This document shows, in pieces, positions 31,005 through 43,802 of a stretch of 64,000 bases of DNA; the first letter of the stretch is position 1; the number at the start of each line of letters is the position of its first letter. Made by a program: the position numbers and the translations under genes. Where the stretch lies: assembly GCA_013396915.1 (NCBI GenBank), contig VWZL01000115.1, positions 66,978-130,977 of the forward strand. Direction: 5' to 3'. The notes beneath the pieces were generated by a model, which saw only the letters and a list, made by a program, of their open reading frames with translations, had not been told where the DNA came from and did not search any database. Source of the stretch: Stercorarius parasiticus. Its lineage: Eukaryota; Chordata; Aves; Charadriiformes; Stercorariidae.

Positions 31005-31217
31005 GTGCTCTCACAGTTGGCCTTGTGCGACAGTGTCAAACCATCCATGGACGTGACAGGACCTGTATTCCTCCACGGCTGCCTCCTGAGTGGGTTACTA
31101 CGTTATTTTTCATCATTATGGGAATCATTTCACTAACTGTCACATGTGGTTTGCTGGTGGCTTCCCACTGGCGAAGAGAAGCTACTAAATATGCCCGCTG
31201 GATAGCTTTCACTGGAA
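31005..31217 (+). CDS. MOSMO: MOSMO coding exon 2 (modulator of smoothened)
   Basis: MOSMO is a small four-pass membrane protein. With MEGF8 and MGRN1 it lowers cell-surface Smoothened and so damps Hedgehog signalling. This exon encodes GALTVGLVRQCQTIHGRDRT and then the hydrophobic segment TTLFFIIMGIISLTVTCGLL. It ends WIAFTG plus the first base of a Met codon. The acceptor is TATTTTCAG|GTGCTC and the donor is GGAA|GTAAGT. Its 213 nt (2+210+1) match the phases required by exon 3 and by a first exon ending in one base. The residues agree, as far as I recall, almost perfectly with the human protein, which is strongly conserved. The reading frame stays open upstream of the acceptor to an ATG at 30803, but that part has no similarity to MOSMO. 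Exon 1 is presumed to be in the N gap. Confidence 0.96.
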
Positions 31218-34200
31218 GTAAGTGACCTCAACTACACAGTTGACCTGTATGCAGGATAAACTGGTGGAGTCTAAAATAACACTAGTGTGTTGTCAAGGAG
31301 CAGTGAGTGTTTAGGGCTCTTACTATACAAAACATTCCTTCTCTTTAAATACCACATCTGGGGAAAAAATAAAATTCTTCAAAAATCAAGGGGTTGGTAT
31401 CTTAAGTGACTATAATTGAGAGGGAATAATAGTCTGTGGCCCAAGGTGAGAGAAGGGAAGGCCTGACCCCTCTACCTTCCTTGGGCAGTGCCATTAATTG
31501 ATCTAAGAATATGAGCAGGGATAGAAGAGGTCAGTCCTGAACTGTGTGTCTGTTGGTCTTTCATACTTCCCTGCTCCCATATATCCAGGACTTATTCCTA
31601 GCAGAATGGAATGACTGAAAATTCCCTCCCTGAGGAAGAGGAGGCAGTTGATACATCTGAGACTTACTATAGTCTGAAATCCATCCCTACTTGAGGTGTC
31701 TCACGAATACCTCATTCAGGATTGATGCTGGTTCAGTCCTGCTTCACGCTCATAGCGGGTGTTTTATTCAGAATATCTGCATCCTAATTGGCGATGCAGG
31801 AGGATTGCCCACTGCAGAGCATCTGCTGTGCTTCTCAGCACTGAGACTTTTGCTTCCATAAGTGACCCGTAGCAGTGCTTTAGCTGGAGGGAGGAATACC
31901 AGTGTTTTTCTGCCTCCCTCGATTCTGCTCCATATGAGCACCAGTGTAACTCCTCGCAGCTGAGCCTTCTCTAGCAGCTCTGTGTTTCCACACAGGGAAA
32001 CATATCCTATGGCTACTTTAGTGCAAAAGAAAAACAGTCATAACGAGTAAGGGGAATAACTTTCAAACTTCCTTTTCTTGGTGTGTGTTACAGGCTTAGC
32101 CCAACTGTGAAATGGTGCCTTAATGGTGGGGATGACAGCATGAAAAAACTCAAAACCTGAGGGCTTTTAAATTGACTTGAATTATGACATACCACTAAAG
32201 GTAGTGTGAACACTAACTAGAAAATGCGAGTTTGTGGTTTACACAGGCATAAATAAGGTTTAATGTAACTTTGTGACATGTAATGATATATAATATGAAT
32301 GAGATTTAACCTTGTTTTGGGGAAGGGAATAATATAAAAAAGGGCTCAGCTTCAGCAAAGGTACTTCACTGAGGCACTTGTACAATCAAAGCCATCCTTC
32401 TGACAACTTTGCTACACGGCATATTAAATTAGTAGTGCAGCTCTTGCAGACAATGGAGCTATTGAAATGCTGTATCCGTTGTGATTGACTTTTATTTATT
32501 TTCCGGTGAATGATTAAAAGAGCAGACATGAGTGTTACTGAATATTCCATCACAACTTTTCCAGTGCCCTTGTTTATCTGTACATATTTCATGTATATCT
32601 AATGTATGCAGGGAGGGTTTAAACTCAAAATGCCATACAAAATTAAGATGCTTACAGTAAGCTGAAGTCAAAGCTCTAGGGTAAAGAGGGGTTTTGGAAT
32701 ACTATATATTGATAGTTGATACCACAATTTATTTGCTGCGGTTTTTTGCTTAATTCAGAGCTTGTATTTGGGACTTTACATATTTTAATGTTGGTTTGGT
32801 TTTTTTTCAATATCTTCAATCATCATGCCCCTGCATCTTTAGTTTTTACAACTGTGATGGTTAGTTCAGCCAAAAAATCTGATATCCTAAAGCCATTTTT
32901 TTCTGTAGATGTCTTTAGGCTTGCAACAGGTCCATTATTAGAAGTCTAAATATAGAAGGACATTCTTTTATTGCAGCACTTGCCTTTTGTTATGAGATGT
33001 TTAATAATGAAACATACTAATTTGTTCTTTGCAAGTTAGAATTATTCATAATTCTATTAAGATATGATCGCTACGTTGCTGAAATTCTAAAATTCAATGT
33101 CTTTGATATTCATCTCCAATACATATGACTCCATGACCTTTGCATTCCTGCTAACAATGATGGTGGGAAATTTTATTGCTAAACTCACTTGTAAGAAAAA
33201 TCACTTTTGAAAAAAGGAAGTGAATGGGAGGAAGAGTTCTGTATTTTTCAAAAAATTGATGAGAGTGAGTTCTGTGGTTCATTGGATGGCAACACAAATT
33301 AGTAACCTATTTGTAGATTAGTATTAGGAAACACGTAACCATGTGGAATCAATTTGGAATACCATGAACTGATCCTTCCTGTGAAGCGCCAGTGCTATAA
33401 GATGAAGAAGTGTGTAACTCATGAGAAGGGAGTAGGGAAAACTTCATAGTTGTATTACATCTCTTCTGCAAGTGACTTCAAGACTAGGCTTCAACAGCCT
33501 AGTACAGGCTGCTAGCAGATATTCTTCTCGCAGAACTTTCTGAACACAACATAGGACACGGTATCCTCGGCAGGCGGGGAATTCTGCTGGGACTGCCAAG
33601 AGCAGCTCTGGGACTGGCAGTTCCGTTCTCTTCAAATGCAAGGGGGTCCAGAGTAAATCATCTAAGGGCAAAGGAGTCCTCTTGCTCAGCCCTTTCCTTG
33701 CCACTCTTACAGCAGCAAGGAGAGCCTGGTAAGAGGTCACTCTTGCCCAGTTCACACTAGAGTTTATATATATAAATAGATAGTTTATATTTTTCATGGA
33801 ATTTTTGCTTGTAATCTTGGATGACTCCAGATTTTTTCAACCGTGTACCTGTAAATATGAGTTATTGCTGAGAATGGTCTTGTCTATCTTGTGTAGCTAA
33901 GGGACAAATGAAGGATGAAAGTTTGATCTCTCAATTCTCTTTCCTGTATACACTTCTAAAGTGATAACACGTGAGAGAGTATTTACTAGCACAGCGTTTG
34001 CGTCCTTCCCCAGCCATTGGGGTTTTTACTGCACAGAAACTTGTCTTTCTGGCTTCTCTGCAAAACAGCTTTGTGGAAAGGAGAGGTACTTCCCTCTTCC
34101 AGGTCATACTGCATAAGTGAGACAAGTCTTCTAAAGGCAAATGTGGAAGCCGTCCTTCACTTTCTGTAGAGAAGAGTCAAGAATTACGGTATTCCTCCTG

Positions 34201-37200
34201 ATGTGATAGGTATTGTCGCTTTGGGCATAGATACTATCAAAGCTGTCACTGATGTTTGAGTCCTGCTAACTGTAGCACCATACAGTGTGATGGAGAGTGG
34301 ATTCCTTCTTGGTGTGTGTGCGCTGCCCAGGTGTTTGTGTGCTTCATCAATGAACGAGGTATTGCAAACTCATAGCTGTGCCTCGTGTGTTGATGGCAGC
34401 CAAAGATCTGATCAGCTGTTCCTTTGCATGGTAATATTTACTGGTTGCTCATGTCACCTAACTGCCTATTACCATCCCAGCTTTTATACCACTTCATCAC
34501 TAATTATGCCCTGTGACTTAGTGGCATGAGTTGGTAGCAAAAAAGTAACCTGGCTTTGGATTTGTTCTATGTATCTCTGAAACTGCTCCTTTTTTTGCTA
34601 GCCCTACTTCGAATTTATGTAAACCCCTTGCCTTTTCAGGGTGTTCGTTATGCCATCTTCTGGGTTAGAAGATAGGATGTGGTGAACCTATGGTAAATGT
34701 CAAACGTTGTGATTTCCATGGTCATTAGGACAGATACTGCTAGGTTCCATAATTAGAAGTGATGTCCAGAGCTTATTCTCTGCAGAGGCCACCTAGGTGG
34801 TCTTATGTATATTGTAACGATCTTGGCTATTGCAGGAATTCACAGAAGTTCACTGCACAGTGAGCTCCCACAAGATCTGTTTACATCTTACACGGATTCA
34901 GGTCTCTTACCATCTGCTACAACTAGAAAGGGAATTCATTCTGTGTCTGCTGCCACGGAATTGAGTGCTTCTCTGAGGTGTATCAAGGGAGGAGATGCTG
35001 GACAGAAAAATCATATTTCTACCTTTTTTCCAACAGTCACCAGAGAGGCTGTTACTCTTTTTGCCTCGGAATTTACATGTTCATGAGGATAATGGACTTG
35101 CTTTTTTGAATGCAAGTAAAAATGGGGCAGGATAATCACATTCTTAACTAACAGTAGCTATCCTGGTGTTCCTCAGTGAATAAAGAAAGTGCTTCTCGCG
35201 TTATTAAAGATTTGTACCAGGTGCTGCCTTCCGTGTTACGCATCTCTGAAGAGGCGAGCAGGTACTACAATGAGCCCTCTAAGGACTAGACCATAGCTTT
35301 TTCCTTCTTTTAATGCTCTGTATCCTGGATTTTTTGAAGCTGTCATTGGATGCTCAAAACAATTTCAAGCTAAAGAGTTACAGGAACTAGATCTTTTTTT
35401 TTGACAGCCACCATTCAGAAGCAGACTAGAAATGATTGTGTTTTGTTAACTGAATATTCTTGTTCACAGATATTGTAGTCATTAAGTGTCCTTTCTACAA
35501 ATTTTTCTACCCAAGGAAGAATTTGAAATCAAAAGCAAGTACTCTTGAGGGAGAAGTTATTTATGGGTCGCTGGAAATGTTGCTGAAAATTCATTGAGTT
35601 GATACTACCAGATATGGAGAGTTACATTTGGGTTACAGCTTGTATAAGAAATTCCTATTTTCTAGCTTAGAAATCTCCTTCTAAAAGAATAACACATTAA
35701 GTTAACTGAGCAGTTCATATGTTGGATTTTCTCCTTAGTTTCTTCTTTTTTAAAAATAAATTTATCATGCAGTCTTTTCTTAATGACTTCTCAAAACTTT
35801 GCCATAATTCAGGCTTCCTAATCTGACAGAGACTTTGATGAATCCGTTTTTCATTTGCTGTTTCAGTAGACTGAAAATTCAGACCACACTAAGAAAAATT
35901 GCTTGGACACCCTGACAGCAGCAGACGTGCACTGTGTGTGTGCACGAGGGAAGAGAAAAGATGGCTGGTTACTTCTGTAGTAAATGTTTGAAATGTGCGT
36001 GCACGTCAGCATTCTGCATACTGCCGGCATGTGCAGAATTTATTTTTTCTCCTGCTGTGAGGTACCTGCGCCCTTCTGTCCTGGGGCAGGAGCTCAAGGA
36101 GACGGTGGGCACGCGCTCCGACCGACGGGTGTGGTGCCGCTGGCAGGTCCCACACCTGGGAGCACTGGTGCGTGTATGTACAACACACCTCAAAGAACAG
36201 TGGTTTAATAGAGAGGGATAAAGATCTATTCTTCAACCATATCCATGAGGCCATCAGAACTTTTCCAGCTGTGTAGTTCTTGAATGTAATAAAGGAGATT
36301 TAATCTTGAAAGTGCAGGTTGTTTTCAGAATCCTAAAGCTATTTCCTATAAGTGAGTTATTGTTAAAATATAATAGAAGTTTTCTAAATAACTGGAATGC
36401 TCGTCAGGGACAAACTGGATGTAATAGGAAGTGTGTTGAGTTATGATAATGTGACTCATCCTCAGAATATTGTTCAAACTGTTACTAATTGTATGTTGCG
36501 TTACTAATCACCCATCAACCAGTGTTTTCTGGACCACTCCAGTATAGAGCTCTTCTGTGTTTGCACAGATCTGCTCAAGAAACACATAGCCAAGCTTTCT
36601 CTCCTCAGATGGACCAGCTGTTAGTTACGATACAATTAAATAAAGGGAAACATTCTTTAAGGATTAGATTGTGTAGTGTGAAATTACATGGACCAATAAT
36701 CATGTAGATTAAACCCTTCTAGCCTATTTAATGTTTGACGTCTGGTCGCTGGCTCTTTGATTTTGTTTTAATAGATGGCCTAACGAGGTAGCTCTGAGCA
36801 AGAATGTAGTAACTCTGCAGTTGCCAGATGTTTTTTGTTTGTGCTCTTTTTCTTCCCCTTTGAGAAGCAATCCACCGGTGCGGTTAATTAAGGCGAGAGA
36901 CGAGCTCCCTCCAGCGGAACACTTGATTTGTTTTCCTGCTCATTATTGTCAGCCGAAAGAAAAGCTGGTCCTGGTGGTGGCTGCTCTTGACTCTGGGTGT
37001 TGCGAGGCTGCTTCACGTGTTTCGGAAAGCAAGGAGCAGCTGGTGTTCTGATGTTCTGGTTTCCTTTTTGTACATCCACCTAGAGTCAGTTGTAAGCATG
37101 AACTATGTAAATAAGTCTAACTGTTCTGGTGAAATAAAAAGCCTCGTTGCTTGGTTCTCTTTGTTCATGCAGTCTGAATTTGAAGTTTTTCACCAAGAAG

Positions 37201-37845
37201 CTTAGATTTAACTGAATCAGAAAACTTCTCTTTGTATTCCGATGGAAAATCTTAAGGATATTTCATTATTTAAGGAAACACTGATATAACTTCAGGAAAC
37301 TGGTCCATTTTAATCTAAAAGAATATGTAATGACAATCTATGTGTTTTCTATTTTTAGCAAAACTTTTACAGAAAAGGAGTTTATGTGGAAGAATGGGAG
37401 AGGGCAACTACAGTTCGAAAAAATCCAACTCTGATAATAGAAAAGGAGTTTCTTCAATGTTGAATGTTAGTTTATCTTGACTTTGGGGGAAAAGGGACCA
37501 AAATAACTGGAGAGATAATGAACTCTGTGACTAAACTTGTGGATGGTGGTAGAAGTACATCCCCCAAACTTTTATTCTGTAAAGACAGTTCATGATCTAT
37601 TGAGCAGGACTGAAATTACAGTCAAAACTGGGGGTCTTTCAGTCTTTCTTGGGAGTAGATGAGGAATGTTTTAAAAGCAAGGTAAAGCCTACTCAGTCAT
37701 TTCAGGCAAGTTAGGCACTGGAATATCTCAGCTCTTCAGTTTGGTCAGAATACTTTGCTTGCTTTTCTGGACTGCTCTATGAACTGGTAACTATTTTGAC
37801 TTCAACACAGCAGTGACCATTTTTTCTTTTCTCTTTTCTTTGCAG
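31218..37845 (+). other. MOSMO: MOSMO intron 2
   Basis: This 6.6-kb intron is bounded by GTAAGT at 31218 and by a CTTTTCTTTGCAG tract ending at 37845. It is AT-rich, and I recognise no CR1 or LTR element and no coding exon. The longest open frame (minus strand, 33444-33797) has no recognisable domain. Confidence 0.85.
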
Positions 37846-38030
37846 TGATTCTATTCTGTATGGCAGCCCTAATATTTCCAATAGGATTTTACATCAATGA
37901 AGTTGGAGGTCAACCATATAAATTACCCAATAACACAGTGGTTGGGTCTTCGTATGTACTGTTTGTCTTATCCATTTTCTTTACAATAGTGGGACTTCTA
38001 TTTGCTGGCAAAGTTTGTTTACCTGGCTGA
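37846..38030 (+). CDS. MOSMO: MOSMO coding exon 3 (C-terminus)
   Basis: This is the final coding exon. It begins with TG, completing the Met codon split after exon 2, and reads MILFCMAALIFPIGFYINEV, then GGQPYKLPNNTVVGSSYVLF and a last hydrophobic stretch ending FAGKVCLPG before TGA at 38028-38030. It provides the third and fourth membrane segments with the short extracellular loop (PYKLPNN) between them. The C-terminus ends exactly as in the mammalian protein. The 185 nt, together with exon 2 and a first exon of about 103 nt, would give about 167 residues, the usual family length. Confidence 0.97.
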
Positions 38031-38625
38031 TGAATGTCTGAACTGCAGGACTTTATTTTGGAAAAGAGCAAGACATCAGAATTGCATTCTCAGGAGGATG
38101 CCTAGATCAGACTATCAAACACTTACTGAAAAGAGGAATGCTTTGACTTGTTCTCACTATGCACTTTGGATGAAAAAAAGGAGAGCCTTTCCCATAACCA
38201 AATACAGACAGCGTTGACTAATCTCCTGAGCATATTTAATGCAGTCAGGTCTGCACTGTGATAGGCACTAGTGAAGAATGCTTTACACTGAGAAGCATAA
38301 TGCCCCACGTTACTGTACTGTTCCTGTTTTTAACGTCTAACGATTTGGAAGTCAAAGTATTTATGAACTTTGTGGTAGACCAGAGGGTTGCAGAGGAATT
38401 CAAGTGAGGCTGGCCTCGCTGTTTAGGAGATTAGTATTTTACATCTTCCTTCTGATGAGCAAAGCCTTTGGCACCAATGTGGATCAATCTTGCATTACTG
38501 CACCAAGAAGCCAATAGATCAAAACATGTTCTCTAAATGTACGTAACAGCAAGAAGACATACATCCCCTCCTCCCCCATAAGCTCTAGACAAACACTAAG
38601 GAATGTTTTAGAGGGGGATTTCTTC

Positions 38626-38742
38626 CTTATATTTATATAAATATATATATAAATATATATATATTTTGCTGATGCAGTATACAGTGTGTGTGTATGTGTG
38701 TGTGTGTATACACATATATGTATATATATGTATATACACACA
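38626..38742. repeat. TA- and TG-rich microsatellite
   Basis: This is a compound simple repeat. ATATTTATATAAATATATAT-type sequence is followed by alternating TG (GTGTGTGTGTATGTGTGTGT) and then CATATATGTATATA. It lies in the MOSMO 3' UTR about 600 nt after the stop. Confidence 0.95.
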
Positions 38743-41697
38743 AGTGGTTCCTGGAAAAGAACTCAGAACGCTTTGCTAGCAAAACACTGTGGTGTGCAAA
38801 ACTAGAACTCAATAGAAAAAAGCCATTTCTCTGAAGGCCACATAGCTGAGAGTCTTCAGTTTACCTCATTCTTTGTAGCAGCCCTTGATTTTAACAGTTT
38901 TTGTAATAGGTACAAACGATCCCATGCCTTTCTAGGTGCAATTTTAAGTTAAGCTAAAATTCTTTTTATGGTAATTTATTTGTATATGAGGGTAGAAGGT
39001 GAGATCATGTCATACCTTAAAGTTAAAATCCTAATTTTGGGAAACTGACACTATTTAAATTATTAGCAACTGTTGTACAGGAAGTCTCTTTTTCTACTGC
39101 GTTCTTACATTAGCATTCATACATGTTCAAGCACAGCATTTTACCATAGGTAAGCATTTCTCTAGCACATGTAAAATGTAATGTTTAAAGTAATGCAAAC
39201 ACTATTCCACTGCAAAAATGTATTAATTTATTTTAATTATTAATTCATCTTTTAAAAAAATGAGCAATGTAATTGTTTAAATAATTTATGCCTTGTTTAC
39301 TAAAGTTGTTACTTTAAGTGTGGATTTAAGGGCCACCCAAATTGGGAGTAAATATTCCTCACTAAAGGTAGTTTTATTTTTCAACACAAAGATAAACCTT
39401 TGAATCTGTAGACCTCTTAATTCACCACTCAGTCTAACCTTGCAGAAAGTACAGTTTAGTGTCCCAGGAAAGCTGCCTGCGCTATCGGCGCTGTTTCATT
39501 GAGCTTATTAGAACTGCATTACTGAATAGACATTTTTCTAAAATGTTAGTGAAAGTGTATTTTAGAATGAGGTTGTTGGTAAAATATAATCAGCGGTTTC
39601 CAAAATAATCACTTATCAGATAAGCTTAAGTGTTTGAAAATAAGACGGTTTGCACAATTCTTTTAAACTATGTGCCATTCAGACCTTAGTGGATCCCTGT
39701 CTTCCTCCTCCACCTCGTCGCTCTCCCCCTCCCAAGGTATTTTAATACAAAAAGGCTATTTTCTGAGTTAAGTATTTTTTCTTTTGGCATTTTTCAACAA
39801 ACTTGTCATTGGAATGGTCTATAAGCAACTTTTTTTTCCAGCCAGCTCACTCACAGATAGAAGGAAGTGTTTACGGATCACTAAATTTTTCTAAAGTATG
39901 CTAATCTGTAAATACAGCCAGGCACCTACTTGGAAGTAATGGTTTAAGTACGATTTGGTTCCTAATTTAAGCCTTCATAAGTCCCCAGTGATGTTGGTGA
40001 AGATCAAATGCAAGGTTCAGCTGCTGGATGTGTGTCTGAATTTCTGGTGTTACCACTGCTGTATCCTAAGCTGAAGTATTCACTAAAACTTAGATCATAA
40101 ATTATGATGGGGAAAAAAAAAAGCTCTAATTTTTTCAGAAATGTCATTCTTGTAAATAGTTCTAGGAGATTTTTGTAACTGGAACACAGGTTGGGGGGGA
40201 GAGTTTCTCATCTGCTAAAATTTCTCGCTCCCCAGCTTACTTATTTCAGTTATAGTGACATCATGTATACAGTGGATTTAGGCTTAGATTAAACGGATCA
40301 TCATTTAAAAAAAAAAAGTATAAATGCTTATCTTGGAGCATACCCAGACTGTGGCTGGCTGGCTGGAAATTTATCTGATCTGCCAGTGCTATTGCTATGA
40401 ATTATTAAATGATAGGAGAGATTTAATGAGTAGATTGTTTGATTAAATATTTGAACATTTTAAGTCCAGAAATAATGCAGCCATCTGCATTTTAAAAAAA
40501 CCCACCCAGTAATTGAAGAGACAGCTGTCAACAGTTGCTTTTAATAAGGTCACTAAGTACTATATAGTACAGTATTAATTTATAGCAGAAAATCATATCT
40601 TGTAAACTGTATATAAAACACTGTTTTATGGTGCAATCATTTGTCAAACTTATGTCTGTTACTTTGTTTTGAAGTTGTGTGCGTTCTTTTCATACCTAAG
40701 AGCATCACTGTAAAATCTGCTGAAGACTATTTATAGGTTTTATTTGCACAAGGTTTTGTTTTAAACTACAGGAAGTTCGTATTGAACATGCCTAAACATC
40801 TGTAGACTTTTTCGGTTCATGAAAAGCAAATGTTTCCATATGAATCTTCTCCAAAGGTAATCCCGTATTTGTGTTGAGTGTTTACATAAACTTTTCTGAT
40901 TCTGCCAGCTGTTATTTTTAACTTTTTGAAGGACAGCTCATTTCATGCGTCACTAGAGATTCTTATTTAGTCTTTTGCTTCAAAATTCCCCCAAAGGTTT
41001 GGTATCCCATCATAATGTAATTTGGGCACACTTTGTCATTTACTTGGCTAACAAAATGTAAGATCGGAAACTTAAAATACCTTTGGAACGAGAACTAGTT
41101 AATTTGTCTGTATAAATCTTACCGTTGAGCTCAGCTGAAATAATCACCTGGAAGCTGTTTGTCTCAGACCTGTGGAGGGCGTGCTTCCCTGAATGCTCCA
41201 GTCTAACCATTTAACACCGTTTTTCGTTGTTAATCTTGCTGGCGAGTGATACCAGTTTCCCGAAGACGCTGGGAGTGTGCATCACCACCTCAGCCCCGTC
41301 CTCTGGCTGCAGTAATGCCGCCAGATTTGGGCCCTCTGTCATGCCTGTGTTTCAGAGCCGTTGTTTAACCACTTCAGAACACAACTGTAGATTACCGTTT
41401 GCCCCGACACACACACACACACAAAAAAAAAGAAAGCTGTCCTTTAAAACCTTTGTGAAGGATGAAAATAATGAAGGAAATGGTGTCTGCAAGCGGGTTG
41501 TCCTGCCTGGGCGTCGCGTCGCTCCCCGCTCGAGGCCTGACCGTCTGTGTCCCCTGACCCGGCCTTTACTGAGGATTGTTTTCTAATTGGTTAGAACATT
41601 TTTCAATTAATGATTTCCGAACAAATGTTAATACAAACTGTATAAAATGAACATAATTTTCTTCACTTGTATTTTTGTTATTGAGCAAGTTTATCAA

Positions 41698-41703
41698 AAT
41701 AAA
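41698..41703 (+). terminator. MOSMO: Putative MOSMO poly(A) signal
   Basis: An AATAAA hexamer lies at the end of the AT-rich 3' UTR, just before composition changes sharply to GC-rich at about 41718. A GT-rich element follows within 50 nt. Confidence 0.55.
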
Positions 41704-41713
41704 TTGTCTACTA

Positions 41714-42060
41714 AAGCGACTGGCCCCGGCTGCGCTGACTGGAACGGGTCGGTGAGTGCCGGGAGGGGCCTTGGCCTGAGGATGCTGAGGGGGCCTGGGG
41801 GGGTCCCTGTCACCATGTCACCCCGGATCAGGATGTGCCCAGGCCTGGGGGAGGGAGGGAGGATGGGGAAAGGGGGAGCCTTTCCCCTGGTGAGGTGAAT
41901 CTCTGGGGACGGGGGAGCTGAGGGGCCTTTCCCTGTGAGGTGAGGAGGGTCCCTGGGGGTGGGACGACCTGGCAAGATGGCTGCTCGGACAGCTGCCGCT
42001 GAGCTGAAGGGCAGAGGGAGCTGGGAACGGAGTGAGGTGGAGGAGCCCAGCAAAATGAAA
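41714..42060 (+). promoter_or_regulatory. GC-rich promoter-like block upstream of the VWA3A remnant
   Basis: About 350 bp of GC-rich, purine-rich sequence with several G runs begins immediately after the MOSMO poly(A) signal and about 440 bp before the first VWA3A-like coding exon. It contains a YY1-like motif (CAAGATGGCTGC, 41973-41984), which in known promoters often overlaps the start site. A donor-like GTGAGT at 41752 could end a non-coding first exon. It is probably the old VWA3A promoter. Open frames through it on both strands are composition artefacts. Confidence 0.45.
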
Positions 42061-42482
42061 AGCAGCATTTTATGATCATTTTTGCTCTGGTTTTATTGCC
42101 TAGACCCAAGGGGCAGCTCACCTACAGGCCTCCATCGCCGTGTCTCACAGCCCGGCTGTCTCCGGCTCCCACCATGGCTCACACTCAGCCCTACAGCTCC
42201 GGGTTTTGCTTTGGTTAATCTTTTTGTCTCCCAGCAGCTGTGCATACATATAATCACTGCATAAAATCCCTTAACAAATAACTTGCAGAATAGTTCCTAA
42301 ATGTGTTTTCTATAGATGGATAATTGTAACTTCTCTTTGCAGTTATTTTTTAATTTGCTGTTGTCCCACATGCAACGTAGTTATCATAATTGCTGGCAAT
42401 ATTAATACCTTTCTAAATATCGCATATTTCTGAGGATTTAAGCTTTTTACTCTAATACTTTGTCTTTTGTTTTTTTAACAAG

Positions 42483-43802
42483 GCTAAGTCTATTCATATA
42501 ATGGATACACACATCAGGAAAATGGCAGAGTTGGACAACGATCAAGTTTTGGAAAGAGCTGGGTAAGGTTACTGTTACAAAATCTTCTTGGGACTTCAGA
42601 GGTAGATATAGAGCAAATAACTGTAGCTCATATAAACTATGTACTATGTGGCTTCAAAACATTTATCATACATCAAATGGAACGTGTAAACAAATGTCAA
42701 AGTATAAAACAGTTCCTACAGAAAAAACTTTATGTCAATACAGAAATATTATGGGTAATGAAGTCATCCCATAAAATCCGTTGTCTTGTAGGGTGAAATC
42801 CAGTCTACAGGGTGATCGTCCACCATGGCAAGATTTTACTGTCTCTGATCTAGGAGCAGGTAGTGGATTGCTGGTAATGCATATCAACAAAACATAAGAT
42901 CTGCTGGTAGGCAAGTTTTCCCACTAAATGGAGCAACTAGAAAAGTAACACATACCCGCTATAAATACAGAGTGGGGGATAAGTATGCTGATAGACAACT
43001 GATTTGTTTCCTTACATGTATTTGCATATACACACAGACAATTTCACTAAAGCCACAGAACTACATATAGTTTCTCTGCAGAGATGAATCAGTCTGTGAA
43101 CAAATCGGGCAAAACAATAAAGGTAGATCAACTGTTGATACTGCATGTTTCTTGAGAAAAGCAGAAGGCAATATATACTCCTTCAAACTCTGTGAGGTGG
43201 GTTTTGGAGATGCTTCATTTTTCTTCTTCTCTGGTAAATCACTGGGGTATTTCTTTTACTAAACTCTCCTATTTCTTGTCTTCCTTCCTGTCTCCTCCAA
43301 ACTAAGCTCTCCTTCCCCTTACTTTAGCCTCACAATCTGAGAGTATTCTGAAACCTTCTTTTCCTTTGTATCCCACATGCAAAAGAGTATGCCAGCACCT
43401 AAAATTATGTTGTTCTTGGATATGCACTGCCTACCAGCAGCTATCTTTAGGAGTTATATTTTTGTCACATTTGAACAGCACATTTCATTTCTCATAACTG
43501 CATTTAAGTTTTTCTTATTTGATCCATAGAGAGTACAAATGAAGAAAATACAGTCTAAAAAGGTGCAAACCGCAGAAGAATGGCTAAGAAACTACAGTTT
43601 AGAATCCTTGCAGTTAACATTAGAGCATCTGATATATGAAGGCAATATTATTTAAGTGCAGCACTGCCCTTTCTTTAGTCAGTCCTAATTTGTGTGCATC
43701 TCTGATGCTAATTATGCAAAGCGTTACAGGAATTCAAGAAGCAGTGTTGAAGAGATAGAGTTTACTGAAGAGACTGTTACCCGTTTTGAGTCCAGACTTT
43801 CT
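42483..43802 (+). pseudogene. VWA3A: VWA3A 5' remnant: four exons with in-frame stops, rest of gene absent
   Basis: Four small exons with good splice sites lie directly after MOSMO, where VWA3A sits in mammals. Exon A (42483-42562; ATG at 42501) reads MDTHIRKMAELDNDQVLERA. Exon B (42792-42906) joins in phase and reads VKSSLQGD to GLLVMHINKT, then TAA at 42895, then DLL. I recall a similar stretch near the VWA3A N-terminus with Gln at the stop position, so a CAA-to-TAA change is inferred. Exon C (43530-43655) continues in phase with QTAEEWLRNYSLESLQLTLE and stops at TAA 43653. Exon D (43730-43802) reads SSVEEIEFTEETVTRFESRL and needs a different entry phase, as if a base had been gained at the end of exon C. 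None of the many later exons, which carry the von Willebrand A domains, is visible before UNKL. The gene assignment rests on position plus partial memory of the protein. The exon structure and stops are seen directly. Confidence 0.6.

Larger units (their letters stand above)
38031..41720 (+). other. MOSMO: MOSMO 3' UTR
   Basis: About 3.7 kb of AT-rich sequence follows the stop with no splice junction or mobile element that I can see. An AATAAA at 41698-41703, followed by a GT-rich stretch (GGGTCGGTGAGTG), is a reasonable poly(A) site. Earlier AATAAA-like motifs could give shorter forms. Inside are a TA/TG microsatellite (38626-38742), AU-rich stretches near 39215-39300, and a short CA repeat at about 41407-41423. 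Its length is inferred, not proven. Confidence 0.6.

Noticed and set aside
33444..33797. Minus-strand 117-residue open frame in MOSMO intron 2
   Set aside because: No recognisable domain and no supporting splice sites. The length is plausible by chance in this much sequence.
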